From Streptomyces lincolnensis (GTDB lineage Bacteria > Actinomycetota > Actinomycetes > Streptomycetales > Streptomycetaceae), in assembly GCF_021173675.1 (NCBI RefSeq), contig NZ_JAIHON010000015.1, forward strand, positions 124,001-188,000: a stretch of DNA of 64,000 bases, written 5' to 3'. Below the pieces are notes generated by a model, which did not search any database, was not told where the DNA came from, and was given only the letters and a program-made list of their open reading frames with translations. The position numbers and the translations under genes are program-made. Of the stretch, positions 62,585 through 64,000 are shown piece by piece (position 1 is the stretch's first letter; every line of letters starts with the position of its first letter).

Positions 62585-62696
62585 GGGTCCCCCGTGGTGC
62601 TGTGCTTCCGCAACGTACTGATGTGCAGGGCAAGTTGGTGCGAGGCTACCGTGTCGGGGCGGGAGAGACCCCGGAGGTTCCTGAGACGTGCGGACA

Positions 62697-62744
62697 CTGT
62701 GACTGTGACTGTGACTGTGACTGTGACTGTGACGGAGACGGAGA
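62697..62744 (+). repeat. Microsatellite (CTGTGA)6 then (CGGAGA)2
   Basis: Six exact hexamers followed by two of a related unit lie in the gap between the kinase start and the small secreted protein gene, near the kinase promoter. Copy number may vary. Confidence 0.9.
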
Positions 62745-62838
62745 CGTGGGCCTCGGAGCGGGGCCGCGCCCCCGTACGCGGCCCCGCTCCGTCGTCCGAG
62801 CCGGCTCCCCCCTGGGGCGGCCCGGGGTCACGCGGTGC

Positions 62839-63258
62839 TCAGTCGGCGAGATCACCCTTGAACGTGTTGCTGGCGTAGTCCATGGAGACGCGGTACTTGG
62901 TGCCGTCCTTGACGTCGGTGGCGATCACGCGCCAGTCGTTCAGGTCGGACTTGGTGAACTGCTTCCAGGAGTTGCAGCTCGACCCGCCGGAGGTCGGGTA
63001 GAAGCACACCCGCACCATCAGCGGATTGGCGTTGCCCCAGCTGGTGATCCGCAGGTTGATGTCGTTGCACCGGGACGTGGTCGTGTAGGGACCGAAGCGA
63101 TGCTCGGCCTCGTCCGATCCCATGGCGAAGGTCTCGCTGGTCGCGCTTCCCTTGCAGGTCGCCGCCGCCGCGTTCGAGGCGGTGCCGACCGTGAGCGCGC
63201 CGGCCGCCAGGACGAGCCCTCCTGTGACTGCCGCCAGCCGCTTCGTCGTCGTCTTCAT
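62839..63258 (-). CDS. Small secreted cysteine-containing protein, paralogue 1
   Basis: The 139-residue protein has a signal peptide (MKTTTKRLAAVTGG to NAAAA) and a mature part with four Cys, SRCNDINLRI, VRVCFYPTSG and DWRVIATDVKDGTKYRV. The same sequence pattern occurs in the next gene, so the two are tandem paralogues. The function is unknown; location beside peptidoglycan-binding proteins suggests a wall or extracellular role. Confidence 0.87.
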   Translation of the reverse strand: MKTTTKRLAAVTGGLVLAAGALTVGTASNAAAATCKGSATSETFAMGSDEAEHRFGPYTTTSRCNDINLRITSWGNANPLMVRVCFYPTSGGSSCNSWKQFTKSDLNDWRVIATDVKDGTKYRVSMDYASNTFKGDLAD

Positions 63259-63340
63259 GTGCTGTCTTCTCCTGGTGTCGGTCGCGGGTGATCGGTGAAC
63301 GAGGGTGTCTCGGAAGGCTGAGCGGTGTCGGAGGGCCTGC

Positions 63341-63751
63341 TCAGGCGGCGTAGTCGGCCTGCACCCATGCCGTGCTCTCGAAGTAGAACCGGAACTTGGT
63401 GCCGTCCCGCACGTCCGAGGCGACGACCTTCCAGTCGCTGGTGGCCGTCGTGTAGCTGCTCTGGCAGTACGCGGGCTGCGAGCTCGGGTAGAAGCACACC
63501 TTGACCTTGCGGGAGGGCGTGATGAGGAGGTTCAGGATCTTGATGTTGATGTCGTTGCAGCGCGAGGACGTGGTGAACGTGCCGGAGCTCGGGTGGTAGT
63601 TGCTCTCGCCGGAGAAGTAGACCGCGCCGCCGTAGCAGGTCGCGGAACTGGCGGCGCTCGCGGTGGGAGCGCCGGCCAGTACCCCTCCGCCCGCGAGTGT
63701 GGCCGCCGCCAGGAGCGTGGACGCCGCCTTGCGTACCGTTCGTCTGGGCAT
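63341..63751 (-). CDS. Small secreted cysteine-containing protein, paralogue 2
   Basis: The 136-residue protein has a signal peptide (MPRRTVRKAAS to TASAA) and shares SRCNDINIKI, VKVCFYPSS and DWKVVASDVRDGTKFRF with the neighbour 80 bp downstream, with all four cysteines conserved. It is upstream and probably co-transcribed or separately started. No enzyme motif is seen. Confidence 0.86.
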   Translation of the reverse strand: MPRRTVRKAASTLLAAATLAGGGVLAGAPTASAASSATCYGGAVYFSGESNYHPSSGTFTTSSRCNDINIKILNLLITPSRKVKVCFYPSSQPAYCQSSYTTATSDWKVVASDVRDGTKFRFYFESTAWVQADYAA

Positions 63752-63847
63752 GATGCTTTCCCCTGTTTTCGACGGAGTTGTTCCGGTCTGTGCCGTTGAC
63801 CGTGCTCAGACTAGGCAACTCGGTGCCGAAGGGGTCCCTGTAACTTT

Positions 63848-64000
63848 TCAGGGTGCGCTGCGCAACGCCCTCCACGTCGGGGTGTCGACGACCCCGTCAG
63901 CGGTCAGGCCTGTGCGCTTCTGCAGGGTGACGACCGCCTCGTGGGTCTTGGGACCGAAGATGCCGTCCGCCTCGCCGACCCCTGTGATGCCGTGCAGATG
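63848..64000 (-). CDS. Peptidoglycan-binding domain protein, C-terminal fragment
   Basis: The minus-strand frame entering at 64000 encodes GVGEADGIFGPKTHEAV, LQKRTGLTADGVVD and TPTWRALRSAP, then stops at 63848. This is the C-terminal half of a PG_binding_1 repeat, like that in the kinase at 60572. The gene continues beyond the window. It lies 97 bp upstream of the second small secreted protein gene. Confidence 0.82.
   Translation of the reverse strand, partial: HLHGITGVGEADGIFGPKTHEAVVTLQKRTGLTADGVVDTPTWRALRSAP

Overview
The window is chromosomal DNA from a Streptomyces-type actinomycete. The evidence is very high GC with strong third-position GC bias, many GTG and TTG starts, GGAGG-type ribosome sites, LAETG sortase anchoring, PspC and DUF4429 proteins, and a gene order that I recall as the core region around guaA, pcrA, sucCD and purNH in Streptomyces coelicolor (roughly SCO4775 to SCO4820; from memory, not searched). 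I see no tRNA, rRNA, prophage, insertion sequence or CRISPR array.

Layout. 1-10.4 kb: six tandem membrane Ser/Thr kinase genes (the first cut by the window edge, the second a pseudokinase), most sharing a related extracytoplasmic C-terminal domain. 10.5-14 kb: gabD2-like dehydrogenase and a ChoD-like GMC oxidoreductase. 14-16.4 kb: an LAETG surface protein and an anchored protein of unknown role. 16.8-19.5 kb: chorismate mutase with a leaderless leader-peptide/hairpin region that looks like an attenuator, then guaA. 19-28 kb: PNPOx-like protein, class II aldolase-like protein, DUF4429 protein, DoxX protein and a PspC/LiaF-like membrane cluster facing a PspC-histidine kinase and its LuxR response regulator. 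27.8-31 kb: two NlpC/P60 wall hydrolases, one behind a c-di-AMP (ydaO-yuaA) riboswitch. 31-38.7 kb: secreted beta-propeller protein, a roughly 200-bp tandem-repeat tract, pcrA helicase, an M23 peptidase and a lipase. 39-48 kb: icmB-like B12 subunit and a divergent SWIM/DUF5691 versus MoxR/DUF5682/small ORF/VWA cluster. 48-51.3 kb: two repetitive secreted proteins. 51.7-60.5 kb: sucCD, an HTH-sigma-membrane fusion, DUF6350, a membrane protein and purN-purH. 60.5-64 kb: a Ser/Thr kinase with an extracellular peptidoglycan-binding domain beside two paralogous small secreted proteins and the end of another peptidoglycan-binding protein.

Themes and best leads. Much of the window concerns envelope sensing and remodelling (seven kinases, NlpC/P60, M23, PspC, peptidoglycan-binding proteins), mixed with purine and central metabolism. 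The strongest unexpected signal is a 12-bp inverted repeat at 42869-42926 that places matches to the actinobacterial RecA-NDp (PafBC, LexA-independent DNA-damage) promoter in both directions, toward the SWIM/DUF5691 genes and the MoxR/DUF5682/VWA genes. The same promoter type sits directly before pcrA. The second lead is the putative Phe/Tyr attenuator of chorismate mutase. All functional calls are from reading the sequence; no searches were run.
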